From Basidiobolus meristosporus CBS 931.73 (taxonomy: Eukaryota > Basidiobolomycota > Basidiobolomycetes > Basidiobolales > Basidiobolaceae), in assembly GCA_002104905.1 (NCBI GenBank), contig MCFE01000142.1, forward strand, positions 1 through 64,000: a DNA stretch of 64,000 nt. Reading direction: 5' to 3'. Within the stretch, counting starts at the first letter, position 1, and every line of letters starts with the position of its first letter. Shown in pieces: positions 24,951 to 35,735 of the stretch. The notes beneath the pieces were generated by a model. The model did not search any database. It worked only from the letters and a program-made list of their open reading frames with translations, and was not told the DNA's origin. A program made the position numbers and the translations under genes.

Positions 24951-25516
24951 ACGTTAAGTGACGAATACTACGAAACCCAAGCAAGCAAGTGCACTCAACA
25001 CTGTACAAGTGATAGACGCTATATCATACACATGGATGAATAAAAAGAAAGACATAAACCTCCAAATTGGATGGCCAGGACCCTCGCGACGTTCAAAATA
25101 TCTCAGGTAATGCCCATGCGTACTACAAGTGCTGGCCACGCATTGGAAAAACGGGTTCATTTAAGTGTAGCAGGGGCTTCACACAGTCAGGTTTATAAAA
25201 CAGGGTATCTAAACAGCGTAACGACTGGCATTGAGGAAACGGGTGGAAAGCGAAGGGAATATGTATAAAAGTTATAGTGGGCAATAAAGTAAAGATGTCC
25301 AACAAAAAAGAGGTAGATTTCAATCATGGGGGGGGGGATTTCTCGGGGAGCCTGGAGGCCCATACTGCCCGGGTCCCCTCAGCCAAGGATCTGGTTGGCT
25401 TAGATAAGAGCTTGCCTGAAGAGAATACTTCGCGTGATCTTAAGTAGGAAAGCAAAGAAGGCCACTCCGGCTACTAAAGGCGTGCACCGGTGGCTCCGCA
25501 CTGAGCGGGTATGACC
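24951..25516. other. spacer between convergent RecQ and RhoGAP genes
   Basis: No coding frame is supported. A run of ten G residues occurs at about 25328–25337. Both genes end toward this stretch, so it holds their 3' untranslated regions. Confidence 0.4.
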
Positions 25517-26890
25517 TTACCACTCAGCGTAGTGATTCATTGACCGCGAATATACCAAGCGATTAGGCAGCGTTAGGCTACGACGAAGGGTTGCATTGAT
25601 GGGAATTGACCTCGCCATAGGAGACTTGCACGAAGGCTGGTGCTGAAAGAAGATTATTCTCGGGCCCAGCTTGCCTTGATCAATAGCTACCTTGGAAGTG
25701 GATTCCATGGGCTTGGTTTTGTGGAAATTTTTATTCTTACCCCGCGAAAGTGTGCGGTTCAGCTGGTGGCTAAAGGAATGAGAAACAGCGGTTTTGCTTC
25801 GTTTAATGTTTGCACCTGGCCTATGCGGTTTACCCGATCCTCTTGCCGCCGGGCCTTTGCTGGTCCGATTCTCGCATGCCGGGTGGGTCATACTCAATCG
25901 GTGGTGATTTCTGATCAGACAGGCGACCACCGATTGGGATGCCTTGTACTCTTCAGGACTGAGCTCATGATGGGGGTGTGCCAAAATACATGGCTGGAAC
26001 ACAGAGGCCAGGTTGGTGGTGTTCATCAGAGTCTGGTCTGCCTGTTCGGCAAAGAAAGCCAGTAGGTCCAAGATGTAAATAAGCAAGGCCTGGTGCGCGC
26101 GAGGCAGGTACACCATGGAGGCCTGGAAAGCGCGGATTAAGCCCTCATCATCCTGTTGATACTCCTCTGCAGAAATAGTTAGCATGGCGTGGGGGGCTTG
26201 ATGGATGCATGATCATACTGACCATAGACCTTCCGGAATAGATAGTAAAGCTGATGAACAATTACTGGCTCTGGCAGGCTGTTCAGATACCTACGGAGAA
26301 GATTGGCGGCATCGTGGACCGTGTAGCTCTCAAAGGAGAGACTTTGCCCATAGTCAGGCCCCGAATCAAACAATGCCTGAATCTCATTGACCCGCTTTGC
26401 TGACCCATTCACCCGAAAGATCCCTTTGGTGCCTTGGGCTGTCTCGGTCGTAATGGAGTTAGAGAAACTACCGGGCTCAAGTGAACGGTGGCGGCCACAA
26501 ACCATACTCTCTTAGGTACTCCGCGCACTTCACTATCACCACTGGCATGGTATAACATAGGCATTCCTCATCTGGTCGGATATTGATTTCGACACCAGCG
26601 TAGAGGATGGACGACGATACCGGGACTCCGAATATCGCCTTGGGGATCTCCTGGGGCGGGATCACTGCGGACGAATTAGTGCCCGGTACATACCGATAGC
26701 CACTCCGCCACTTACCCTTCCACCTGATTTTCTTGAGGTTCAGCTTTCTTGCCGAGGCTACTTTAGTCCTGGTGACTACATTTTTCCAATGACCCTTGAG
26801 CGTCGTTATCGCCACTACATCGTGTTTCCTTCGAAAAAATTCGACTACATGCTCCCAGCGAGAGCGTCTGGATTTACACATGGGGATCAT
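25517..26890 (-). CDS. Rho GTPase-activating protein (Sac7-like)
   Basis: Four exons on the minus strand (26890–26716, 26664–26503, 26438–26223, 26166–25517) give 400 residues. The protein switches off Rho GTPases controlling actin and wall synthesis. The RhoGAP domain spans about residues 65–275: AIFGVPVSSSILYAG, MPVVIVKCAEYLREYAQGTK, GIFRVNGSAKR with the arginine finger, YTVHDAANLLRRYLNSLPEP, then NTTNLASVFQPCIL. The spacing across the second junction matches fungal Sac7/Rga proteins only when the 64-bp intron is removed. The C-terminal 130 residues are basic and probably unstructured. The first intron (51 bp, GTAAGT…CTAAT…CAG) has no stop and is a multiple of three. The start is uncertain; an upstream exon around 26900–27165 is possible. 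Confidence 0.85.
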
Positions 26891-28041
26891 TCTGCTGGCA
26901 ACTCCGTACGTGTTCTGGGCCGGGCGGAGAGAGGTTGCGCGAATAGCACCTGGCTGGGGAGACGATTGATCTTAACCCTCCGAAATAGGTACAGGATGAG
27001 TTGAACGGAGCCAGAGAGTGGTTTCGATGGGTTGGTGATCGCTGGGAAGGGGAAGTGAGTGCTATGAATCCCCAAGGGATTTCTATTGCTGAGCGATGGC
27101 TCTGTCACGAAGAGGGGCTCTGACACCACGAGTGTATTGTTGGATGAAGCACGTTCCTTAGGCATTGCTTTGTTTGTTGCCTTGTTTGGCCGAAGACGAT
27201 GCTATTGGCACTCGAGAGGTATCGATGATGACGAGCCCGGTTGGGTTGCATCGCAGGATCTACCGCATGCAACTCTCATTGCAGGCATGAGTGAATGCTC
27301 TGGACGTCCACCAAAGACACATCTCAGCGGATCGAATGAAGGGCCGAACCAACATCGCGCAGGATGTGTATCTGGTTGGTCAACTGGGTTTATTTGGTGA
27401 TTATAGTCCTCGCCATACACTCCAGCCAGATGATGATCTAAATATCAAGGGGTTCGCAACCATCTGCAGCATGACGATCACCCTCAGAGGTGCCCTAAGA
27501 ACACCGCCCAAGATTTGGTGGGTCATGACAGCATCAAGGGGGATACAATGGTATGAACAGCAAACTGGTGAAACCGGTTCAGAAATGGATTGTACAAAGC
27601 GAAGGAACTCATGGGTCCATGGCCATCGAATGTTGGGCAGCAGTGTGGTAGAAAATCAAAGATCCGCCTCGATGCAGGTGCAGAGCATGCACTAGCAGAG
27701 GCTTTCAGATAGGTAGAGTGAAGCGGATGAAAGTGACACACTAACCCTAACTTCTAGGCGCAAGCAGACAACGCGCCCCCACACTGCATCTTCCCCCGAT
27801 TAGTGGCGGACCAGATGTTCCTTTAGGAAGGTTTGTGTCTCGAGTGAGTTCAATAATTGCGTATTTTGTTCTGATACTCAGCGGGAGAAAGTTGCTGCTG
27901 GTTACTGTAGAATGTGATAACGCCAAATGACATGGTACAAGAGTGTCGGATAGATCATCGATATGGGGTTCGTTGGGAAAGAAGGTCAGGCCAGGATACT
28001 AGTCTTGTGATCCGTTACGGGTCCGCCAGATTCATGTCGCC
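26891..28041. other. stretch between RhoGAP 5' end and coiled-coil gene 3' end
   Basis: A minus-strand ATG frame at 27165–26887 (92 codons, Ser/Pro-rich, MPKERASSNN start) runs into the RhoGAP gene and could be its first exon, but no convincing splice pair joins it. The rest shows no supported gene. Plus-strand frames around 27291–27695 lack an ATG start and any motif. Confidence 0.3.
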
Positions 28042-31000
28042 TCACAATAGCGTGATTAATTCGAACTGAAAAAGAGATTCCACTTCTGTATCTTCGTCTC
28101 TAGCGACAACCACCTCTTCTTGCGTTGCCAGGGGCTCTTCTGTTGATTCGGAGTCATCAGAGAGCTCCTCAATGATCCACTGGTTTTCCTGATGATCGAC
28201 CTCATGAGCATTCCTAGGCTGATCCTACATTTAAAGTGGGTTATTCGGGCAGCTAGCAAGATACCGTTGAGGATTGGCATTACATTAACATCCAACGTCA
28301 TAGAAGCAGTAACCATAGCTTCGCGCTCGTGCGGGTTAGTGGGTCTCTTGCGAGGCGTCTCGTCAGGACTATGTGTGGGAAAGCACATTTGCTTGGCCTC
28401 TGGATATACGGCCTGAGATTGAATGTTCAGCAGACTATCGGAAATCAATCCAGCCGACTGCTGACTTACCGTCTGGTGGCTAGTGTAGTAATCCGTGTAT
28501 TCCTTTGTCAGAGTTCGGGTAACCTTTCCGCCATACTCATAGGAGCCTCGCTCACTTGACGAAACTGACACCTATATGGCAATTTCATGTCAGCAATTTG
28601 GACGTCAGCCAAGATTGGGTGGGATTCCCTGCGAACCTTCTCTACGTTGGCTTCTTCCGAGCACGTTTCCCCGGATGATGCACAGGAATCAACTTGGTTT
28701 GATACGCACCCATCCGACATCGAGGGAGCCACTGCAACATCAGCATCCTGGACAAAAATCGCGCAACACTTTAGTTTGATCCAGCAGGGTTCCATTGAAA
28801 AAACAATTTGCGAACCTGCGTCTCCGATGACGCGATGCTGCTGCTGCATTCTAAATGGGAATCTGGGGATGTAACCGCTGTTGATTCTTCTGAGAGCTCG
28901 GTCCCCAAACCCATGTTTTCCGAAGAACTGATGGGCCACGTTTGCTGGGGTTGAGTTAGGGAGCTGCTGGCCTGGCGAAGCGCCTCCAGTTCCTGTCGGA
29001 CTTGGTTTAGCTCGGCCACTTTGGATATGTAGTCTTTCATGATGGATCTGGAGTTGTGGAGTTCCAAGCCATGGCTGCTTTGGATTCTTTCCAGCTCTTG
29101 GTCGTGCTGATTCTGGAGATGTTTGAGTGCTGCCTTCACCGACCCAGAAATCCTGGCCTGATGGTTGGGTAAGAAATCAATCGACTCGGACGAAATGGAA
29201 TGCCAGCTATACGAAAACCTACTTGGAAAGTGCTTTCCACCTCTTGGACATATTCGTGAAACTCCTCCTCCGTAAAAAGATGCTGCGAGTGCTGGATCTC
29301 GGCGCTGAAGGTAGCGATTCGCTCTATGCTTTGGTCTTGCTCGTGCGAAGCCTTGAAGGCCTCCATTTTGGCATGCAAGATGGCTCTTTCAAAGGACGCG
29401 ATGTCCAGCGCGTGCTTCTCGTCCAGTTTCCGGAGCTCTTTTTCATGCGCGACGGTAAGCGATGCAATTTCACCATCACTTATTTGAATCTTTTGGGCGA
29501 GCGCCTCGCACTGTAACTGTAGCATAGTTGCTTCCTGCTCGAAGTAATTGCGAAGCCCTTTGGTCTCCTCCATATACTCCGCATTAGCAGCCATCAGCTG
29601 TCCTTTGAGGCGCATCACTTCATGCTCAGCCGTCTCCAGCTCAGAGATCTGTAGTTGGCGTTGTTCAAGAAGGGTTCGATTCTCCGACTCCAGAGCGTTG
29701 AGAGCAACCTGCTGTTCTGCACGAAGGTTGGCAATAAATTCAGCATGCTGGCTTTCTAGCAATTGGAGGTCTTTCATGTGTCCGGCCTTGATGCTTTCTA
29801 CTTCCTGTGAAGCCTTCGGGTTGGCTTCGCTTTCTACCACCCGGTGTTTGAGGGCTTGAAGCTCTTGAGCCAGCTTTCGGACCTCATACGAATGGGTTTC
29901 GCGTAGAGCGGCCAATTCGCCTTTATGCAGTACCTTCAGGTTCTTCACGGTATTTTTGCACTGCAGGATGGATTCTTCGTTGGCCGTCAGGGCTGATTGC
30001 AGCGATTGCTGGCACTCTGACCGAAGCGTCTCCATCTGTTGTGCATGCTCGGCCTTGAGCAAATGTATGTCGGAACGCAGTTTCTCGGTTATCGTGTCGT
30101 GGGATGAGCTGAGGCTATCTAGGTTTTGCATGTAGGACGCTTTGGATTCCTCGAGCTCCTGGGAAACCTGAGAGAAGCTCATCTTGGCTTGATTCTCCAA
30201 AAGCCGGAGTTGATCCCGATGCTTCGTTTGCAGGCCGGCAAGTTCCATCTCAAGTGACCGGAGATTCTCCTGGTGTTCGGTTCGAAGTGAAGCAAGGTCC
30301 TTTTCGTGGTGAGCTTCCAGGGCCGTTTTCTCTTGCGTGTGGAGGTCCATCAATGAAGAGAGTTCTTCCTCAAATCGTTGACGTGCAGCCTCCAGTTCGC
30401 CTCGCGTCTCTTCCAAGTTGTCCTGGCATTCTCTGCGGCTCTTCTGCAATATGCTAACCTCTGCTTGGTGAGAATCGACCAAGTTTTGGATGTGGCTCTG
30501 ATGCTGCTTATTCAGAGCTTCAAGGTGGCGCTGTTGCTCATCCCGGAGGGCCACCAATTCCGAGTGGAGGTCGAGATTCTGTTGGGACAACCGATGCACC
30601 TCCAAATCCTTGGATGCGACCAACTCCGCCTCTCTCCGGGCCAAATCATCCATCTCAGTCGTCTTGCAGGTCCGCAACTGGTCCAATTCGATTCGATGCT
30701 CCGATTTCAATTTCTCCATTTCCGCGGTGAAATCCGTTTTGAGCGATTCCAATTCGCTCACATTCTCTTGCTCCAGCTGTTGACGTTGACCATGGTCGAG
30801 GGGGATTTCACAAGGGTCCTCCGTGGCTGAGGTCGTGTTGACCTTCGATAGTTTTGCCCGCAGCGCTTTCAACTCGGCCTCTTGCTTCTGAAGGAGATGC
30901 TCCTTCTCGGCTAGCAATCTGCAGGCTTTTTCACTCTTTTGCTTCATTTCCGCAAGCTCGGTGGTTAGCTTGTTGAGCCCTAACGAGGCACCTCGGGTGG

Positions 31001-31772
31001 CGGTGGGGCTGGTCGTCTTTCTTTCAAGAACAACTCGACTTTTTGCGGAGCTACTTAAGGTGGCCGAAGTAGGTACACCTCGTTTGACAGAGGGGCTTGT
31101 GCTTGCAGAGGCGAAGGGGGTCGTTGGATTGACGGGTGTTCTATTCAAGGAATTCCTCATCAGTGTTGGGGATTTCGCTGCGGGGGTAACCGGCCTCGAA
31201 GTGCCCTTGGTGTTAATGGGGGTGGCCGTGGATGACCTCGTTGGGGTCACTGGAGTCCGAGCAGGAGATTTCGGAGTGCCTCTCGGGGGATTTCTTCCGA
31301 TAGGCTCTGAAGCTTTATTTACAGCCGGTGCCGTTGTAGAAGTACCGCCAAAGGAATCTCGTTTCGTTCTTGTATTGGTGGGTGGCATCGAACGTCTTTT
31401 AGAGGGCTCTGGCGTGGTCTTTTTCGCGGCTACTTTCGTTTCCCCAGCCCTGAAGGAGGCTCTGGAAGTGCTGGAAGTCCTGGAGGTGCTTGAAAGCCTC
31501 GAGGCAGGTCTGGACATCTTCTCGCTTTCCGAATACGAGCGCCCATGACCGCCCCGCCCGTAGTTGCCCGGCGTCTTGGGTAGTTCCGGTTCTTTGGAGT
31601 GTGTCGGAGGGGTTTGCCGCTCCATCTCTCCCGGATCCTCATAAAGAGTATACTCCTCTTCTGAAACGACCTCCTGAGGCTTGATACTTTCGAAGTCGAC
31701 TAAAGAAGCCTCTAGTTCAGCCCGGGTGGTAGTAGGGCAAGGCGTGGGTGGTTCAGCAGCTAGAGTATCCAT
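28042..31772 (-). CDS. large coiled-coil protein with basic Ser/Thr/Pro-rich N-terminus
   Basis: Six exons are inferred on the minus strand: 31772–29223, 29133–28816, 28747–28646, 28571–28470, 28412–28284 and 28224–28042, about 1127 residues. Residues 1–268 are disordered and basic, with many TP/SP sites (TPKSPARTPVTPTRSS) and a SRPASRLSSTSRTSSTSRAS stretch, a composition common in microtubule-associated proteins. About 270–905 is nearly continuous heptad coiled coil. The C-terminus is acidic (EELSDDSESTEE). I see no CAP-Gly, motor or kinase domain. Splice choices at 29134–29222 and 28572–28645 are the least certain. The frame stays open 22 codons above the chosen ATG to an AG, with no ATG further up for 450 bp, so a remote first exon is possible. 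It may be a cytoskeletal scaffold, but no specific family is recognised. Confidence 0.75.
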
Positions 31773-33140
31773 GTGGTCAAGGCGACAGCGATACTCACTG
31801 TACTGTTCGAAGCCTTGCTTTAACTGAGTGATTAGCAACCCCTATTTTTGGTCAGCGCAGGAATTTTCAGGTGGCTCTAGCAGTCTATGAGAGCAGGCAA
31901 AGCGCAAGTGGTGTGTACGGGAATCGAAGTCAACTGAGTTTACAGACTGATCTAGGGAGAAAAGAAGGGTAGGTTGAAGAGGAAGAGGAAGAGGAAGAGG
32001 AAGGGGAAGGGGAAGGTCAGGGAAACAAGGGAATATACGACCTCGATGATCGAGTCTTGGCTGATGAAGTGGAGACTAGCAAGGAGGCAGAGTCAATGTA
32101 ATGGGTTTTCGAAATTTCACTGAAACTGGCCAATGATCCACACACCTCACAATTAACCAGTATTACCTACTAATACTGTTAAGGTGACACGGGAATTTTG
32201 CTACGGCCAACTCTGATTGGTATCACGCCTGGTTCAGGACTCCTCCTCATGCTGGTGAGTGTGACTGGAGTAAACCCCAAGTATCATCACCAAACGAGAT
32301 GTACATTGCGATGTGCCAATTTTGGTCGAGCATTAATTCGATTAAGCAACACCTATCAATGCCAATTAATCCCCGCCTAACCACGGCCATGACGTGGATT
32401 GGTGTAACCCGGGCATGGCACTGGTGGGTGGCCCATCTCTTCTGCCCTCCAGAAGGTGTGGAATCGACGATCAAACCAAGAACTGGCATGGCAACCCGTG
32501 TTTCCAGGCATCGAGGGACTATGGGAGGTCCCATGGCGATTGGCATGCCGGTGCAAGCGCAACGCTGCTGAGCACACCGGATTCCGGTAATTTCCCGACC
32601 AGACCACTGCTTCCGGGAGGGGCCATGAAATGGAAGCACTCCAGCGCACCCTCGTTTCATGTCTTTTGCAGGGTCTACGCCTCCTCTAGAATCGACCCGA
32701 TGCCACCTGATCCCCTGCCTACGAAATTCCCCAAGGTACGGCCCCGGAGGATCCATCGGCTCGAGGGGGTGAAGGGTCTGCTCTATGTGCTCAGGCCTCG
32801 CCAAAATCCGATCTGGCCTACCGACCAATCCACTCATCCCCAGGGGTGTCCTCCCGGCAATCCCACCAGGCTAACTGTATTTTGGTTGAATCCCTGATGT
32901 GTGCGACCGGTGGTGAGAAAGTTTTGGTGTTGACGGGTCCTTCATAATATGGTAAGCCCACTAGTGGTAATGTATGCGGAGTAACCTAGGGGTCGCCAAT
33001 CCCATAACTCCCCCATAGACCATCGGTTCCCTGTAAATTCGTCTGCCCACTGGTTTTGGTTTTTGGCGAGAGTGGGTGAGCATGCGTGTGCGGCTGACTA
33101 TCTCGAGTCGCCTGGTGCACGATCATCTTGTTAGCCCACC
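31773..33140. other. GC-richer stretch at the right edge of the gene island
   Basis: A purine-rich simple repeat lies at 31975–32016. Further right, a minus-strand ATG frame (32837–32247, 196 codons) and a plus-strand frame (32394–32897) overlap on opposite strands. Neither shows a motif and I cannot choose between them. They may reflect local GC content. Beyond 33.1 kb the base composition drops to AT-rich transposon DNA. Confidence 0.3.
31975..32016. repeat. GGAAGA/GGGGAA simple repeat
   Basis: About 42 bp of GGAAGAGGAAGA units followed by GGGGAA units, about 200 bp upstream of the start of the coiled-coil gene. On the gene's strand this is a pyrimidine tract, which could act in its promoter. 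Confidence 0.8.
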
Positions 33141-34149
33141 TAATCCTTGTGGAGATAGGGTGACCATCCAAGTGCAAGGTAACCTATCATATGTGATGGC
33201 CTAGCCACCATCTGCTCTATCCAAACCTGGCTGGCTTTCAAGATGCACTGGAAATCTATCGGGTGCTTCATAAGAGTTGATTTATTATTAGTATTCCTAC
33301 TGCTGGAAGTGTCTTTCATATTGATTCGCCCATACTCGGCCTTACATGTTGAGCTTCTTTCAATCAGATATATAATATCATTGAAGTAAAGCCATAAGGA
33401 CTTGATCAATCAGATTCTACTCTACATCATGTGGATAGCCACAGACAAAAGTCATTGTTAAGAAAAGTGGTCAAGTTACTACTCATTGAACACAGACACA
33501 GGTGCTATTAACTACAATGGACCATGTACTCAGAGATATGGGGGTATACTAGCTCAAGTATTAACAAAAGAAAAGCTCTAGTTAAGATGAGGGAACATGC
33601 ATACATTTCTACTTCCTACCAGGGTAAAAAACCTGTGGGTGTCTTGTTGGCCTTTTGGCAGGCTTCCCATATTATTGACACTCTGAAGAGTAATACCCCA
33701 TGGAAATCTCAAAGTTGGAATTCATTGGATTCTTAGCTGATGCTCAGCTAGTATTCTGATGGCACTTCATTGGTATTTGGCTGGTGTTTCTGCTTCAAAT
33801 TTCAGCTGCAATTTTTGGTGAAAGTAATGGGCAGATGATGGCCAGATTTGCTATGAATGCCAGTTGGCCTAGTCTCCCACCAGAAAGATTGACTACTTGT
33901 CTGCTGTGAAGCCAGTACCAGAGATGTTGCAAGTTGTCATTTTTGGGAAAGCTGGAATATAGCTGATATTATGAAGGTATTCTGCTGCCATTTTCTTAGC
34001 TTTTTCTTCTCAAGGGGTTTGGTTTTACAGAATGAACTGGTCCAAATCAGTTATCCAGATCCTATCAAGACACTGCTAAAACAACTGCTTGTGGGATCTC
34101 TTACCCATCTTGATGTTGCAAATCTTATAGTTACACCTATGTACTCACT
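33141..34149. other. AT-rich stretch without a supported gene
   Basis: This is the left part of the transposon-rich zone. Short frames on both strands show no family signature. It is probably an old transposon relic, but I could not match it to the other copies in the window. Confidence 0.35.
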
Positions 34150-35735
34150 TGATATAATCTCCCTATGAAAGACAGTTTGGTCCTGCAGGTGAATTCAATC
34201 AAGATCAGTCATCAAGATCCCACAATGATGCCATCATAATACCTGCAGCATTGAATTACTGACCCTCTTTACTATCTTATAACAGGGTTGTGATGGTGTT
34301 TTGCTGATTTTACTGCTATACAGGTAAATAATGTTGATGATGTTTTGGCTGTCCTTTGATTGGTTTGAGTGGCCTTCAGATAGTCTAATTTTGTCCTAAA
34401 CATACTTGAGTGGATCCAATCAGCCAGTACATCCAATTGCCATACATGGAAAGAAACCTGATGGTATTTTGACAGCCTTGATGTGAACATATTGTTGTGC
34501 ATCAACATTTAAAATTTGGCCAATTTCACTCCATTAGAAAATTCAGTACCCTAACTAATTTTCCCTGACCCAAACATAGCTAATCCCTGTTACGGTTTAT
34601 TTTATCACTTCTCAGAATCTATTTTTAGCTGTCACACCTGATCAATCTTCATGTGGTCATTACATCCTCAACTGATCTGCTAAGCCTTTCCAAGTGACTA
34701 GTCATCAGAGATTTATGTAACCATTGAGCAGTTGCAAAGACATCAGCTGATAAATGATGCAATTTTTCATTTATCTTATGCACCTGTCAGCACCCCAACA
34801 GATTTCAATTAGTCCAGTCTCTTGGCGCTTACTAATGCAATTCAATCAGAAAAGTATAAATAAAGTTTACTAAACCTTTTGGTTTAGTGTGTGACTCAAC
34901 AAATTAAGAATTCAACAAATCCATTATAGTTTCTACCCAAGCTTAGTATATCTAGCACTCTCAAGAACACCAAGCCTAGCCTGCATAGCAAACCTACTCT
35001 GTTGCCTTTATAGCCCAACTCAGCTATATATAAGACCAATATTAGACCAGAACCACTGTGGTAATATTTCTGGCACTCTTGGCAATTCCAAAATTCTGCA
35101 CTTAGTTGTCACTTAGGTTCAGTTAACTCATTCAAGAATTTTATTGCACATTTCTCTTGGATACAACACATATGTTAATATTATAGTAGCAGTAGAGCTG
35201 CCTACAGCTAGTACTGTATAATGCTGCCATACCAACTTACCAAATGGCATTTCCTTTTGCTACCTCCCCTTGCTTCATTCACATATTCCATTGTAATTCA
35301 CCCCAATTTATTTGCTTACCCACTATCACTGTAGGTATTTAAAACATAGTCTAGGTCAGAAAAAACTATAGCCTCCTGCTTACTAACCTCTACATATGCA
35401 CATGCCAGCTGCATTTGATGCACTTCCATCACCTCAACTTAACAGCTTTTCAGTGTGATAATTGTAAAGTGTCATTTACTTTATATTTCTGGTTGCATAT
35501 ACATCTGCAAACATATGCTTGGTTGCCACCACTTTTGCAATGACTGCCTTTTGAATATCCACAAAATACTTCTTAGTACTTGGACAATATATTCCTTCCC
35601 CCTTCTAGATTCTTGTCCCCCTTATAGGTACACTCCAGTTCTAGTTTATATGAGCTCCATATTGAATGGTATAGAAGTTAGCTTGTACTCAGGAGAAACC
35701 TGGCATACTCTTATAAGACTGTCCTAATAAGAATT
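34150..35735. mobile_element. retroelement relic, copy A, split by a solo LTR
   Basis: The parts 34150–34492 and 35174–35735 are clearly similar to 42400–43289 in the same order and orientation (for example AACATATGCTTGGTTGC, CCCCCTTATAGGT). No intact frame remains. The neighbourhood of copy B suggests these are pieces of a Ty3/Gypsy-type element on the minus strand. The 676-bp LTR at 34493–35168 interrupts this copy and is absent from copy B. Confidence 0.55.
34493..35168 (+). mobile_element. solo LTR with 5-bp target-site duplication
   Basis: The 676-bp unit begins TGTTGTGCATCAACA and ends GGATACAACA, giving TG…CA termini. It is flanked on both sides by CATAT (34488–34492 and 35169–35173). 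A TATAAATAAAG polyadenylation-like signal lies near 34855. It has no coding capacity and belongs to the same family as the duplicated LTR at 1022–1961, in opposite orientation. The paralogous copy B of the host relic lacks it. Confidence 0.85.

Noticed and set aside
27738-27756. Telomere-like CTAACCCTAAC
   Set aside because: It is a single short occurrence in a gene-rich stretch, expected by chance.
30961-31548. Plus-strand frame of 195 codons
   Set aside because: It is antisense to the coiled-coil gene, whose composition (TP/SP-rich) prevents stops on the other strand.
32247-32897. Overlapping 196- and 167-codon frames on opposite strands
   Set aside because: Neither has a recognisable motif or splice-linked neighbours, and local GC content explains the lack of stops. 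I keep them only as a note.
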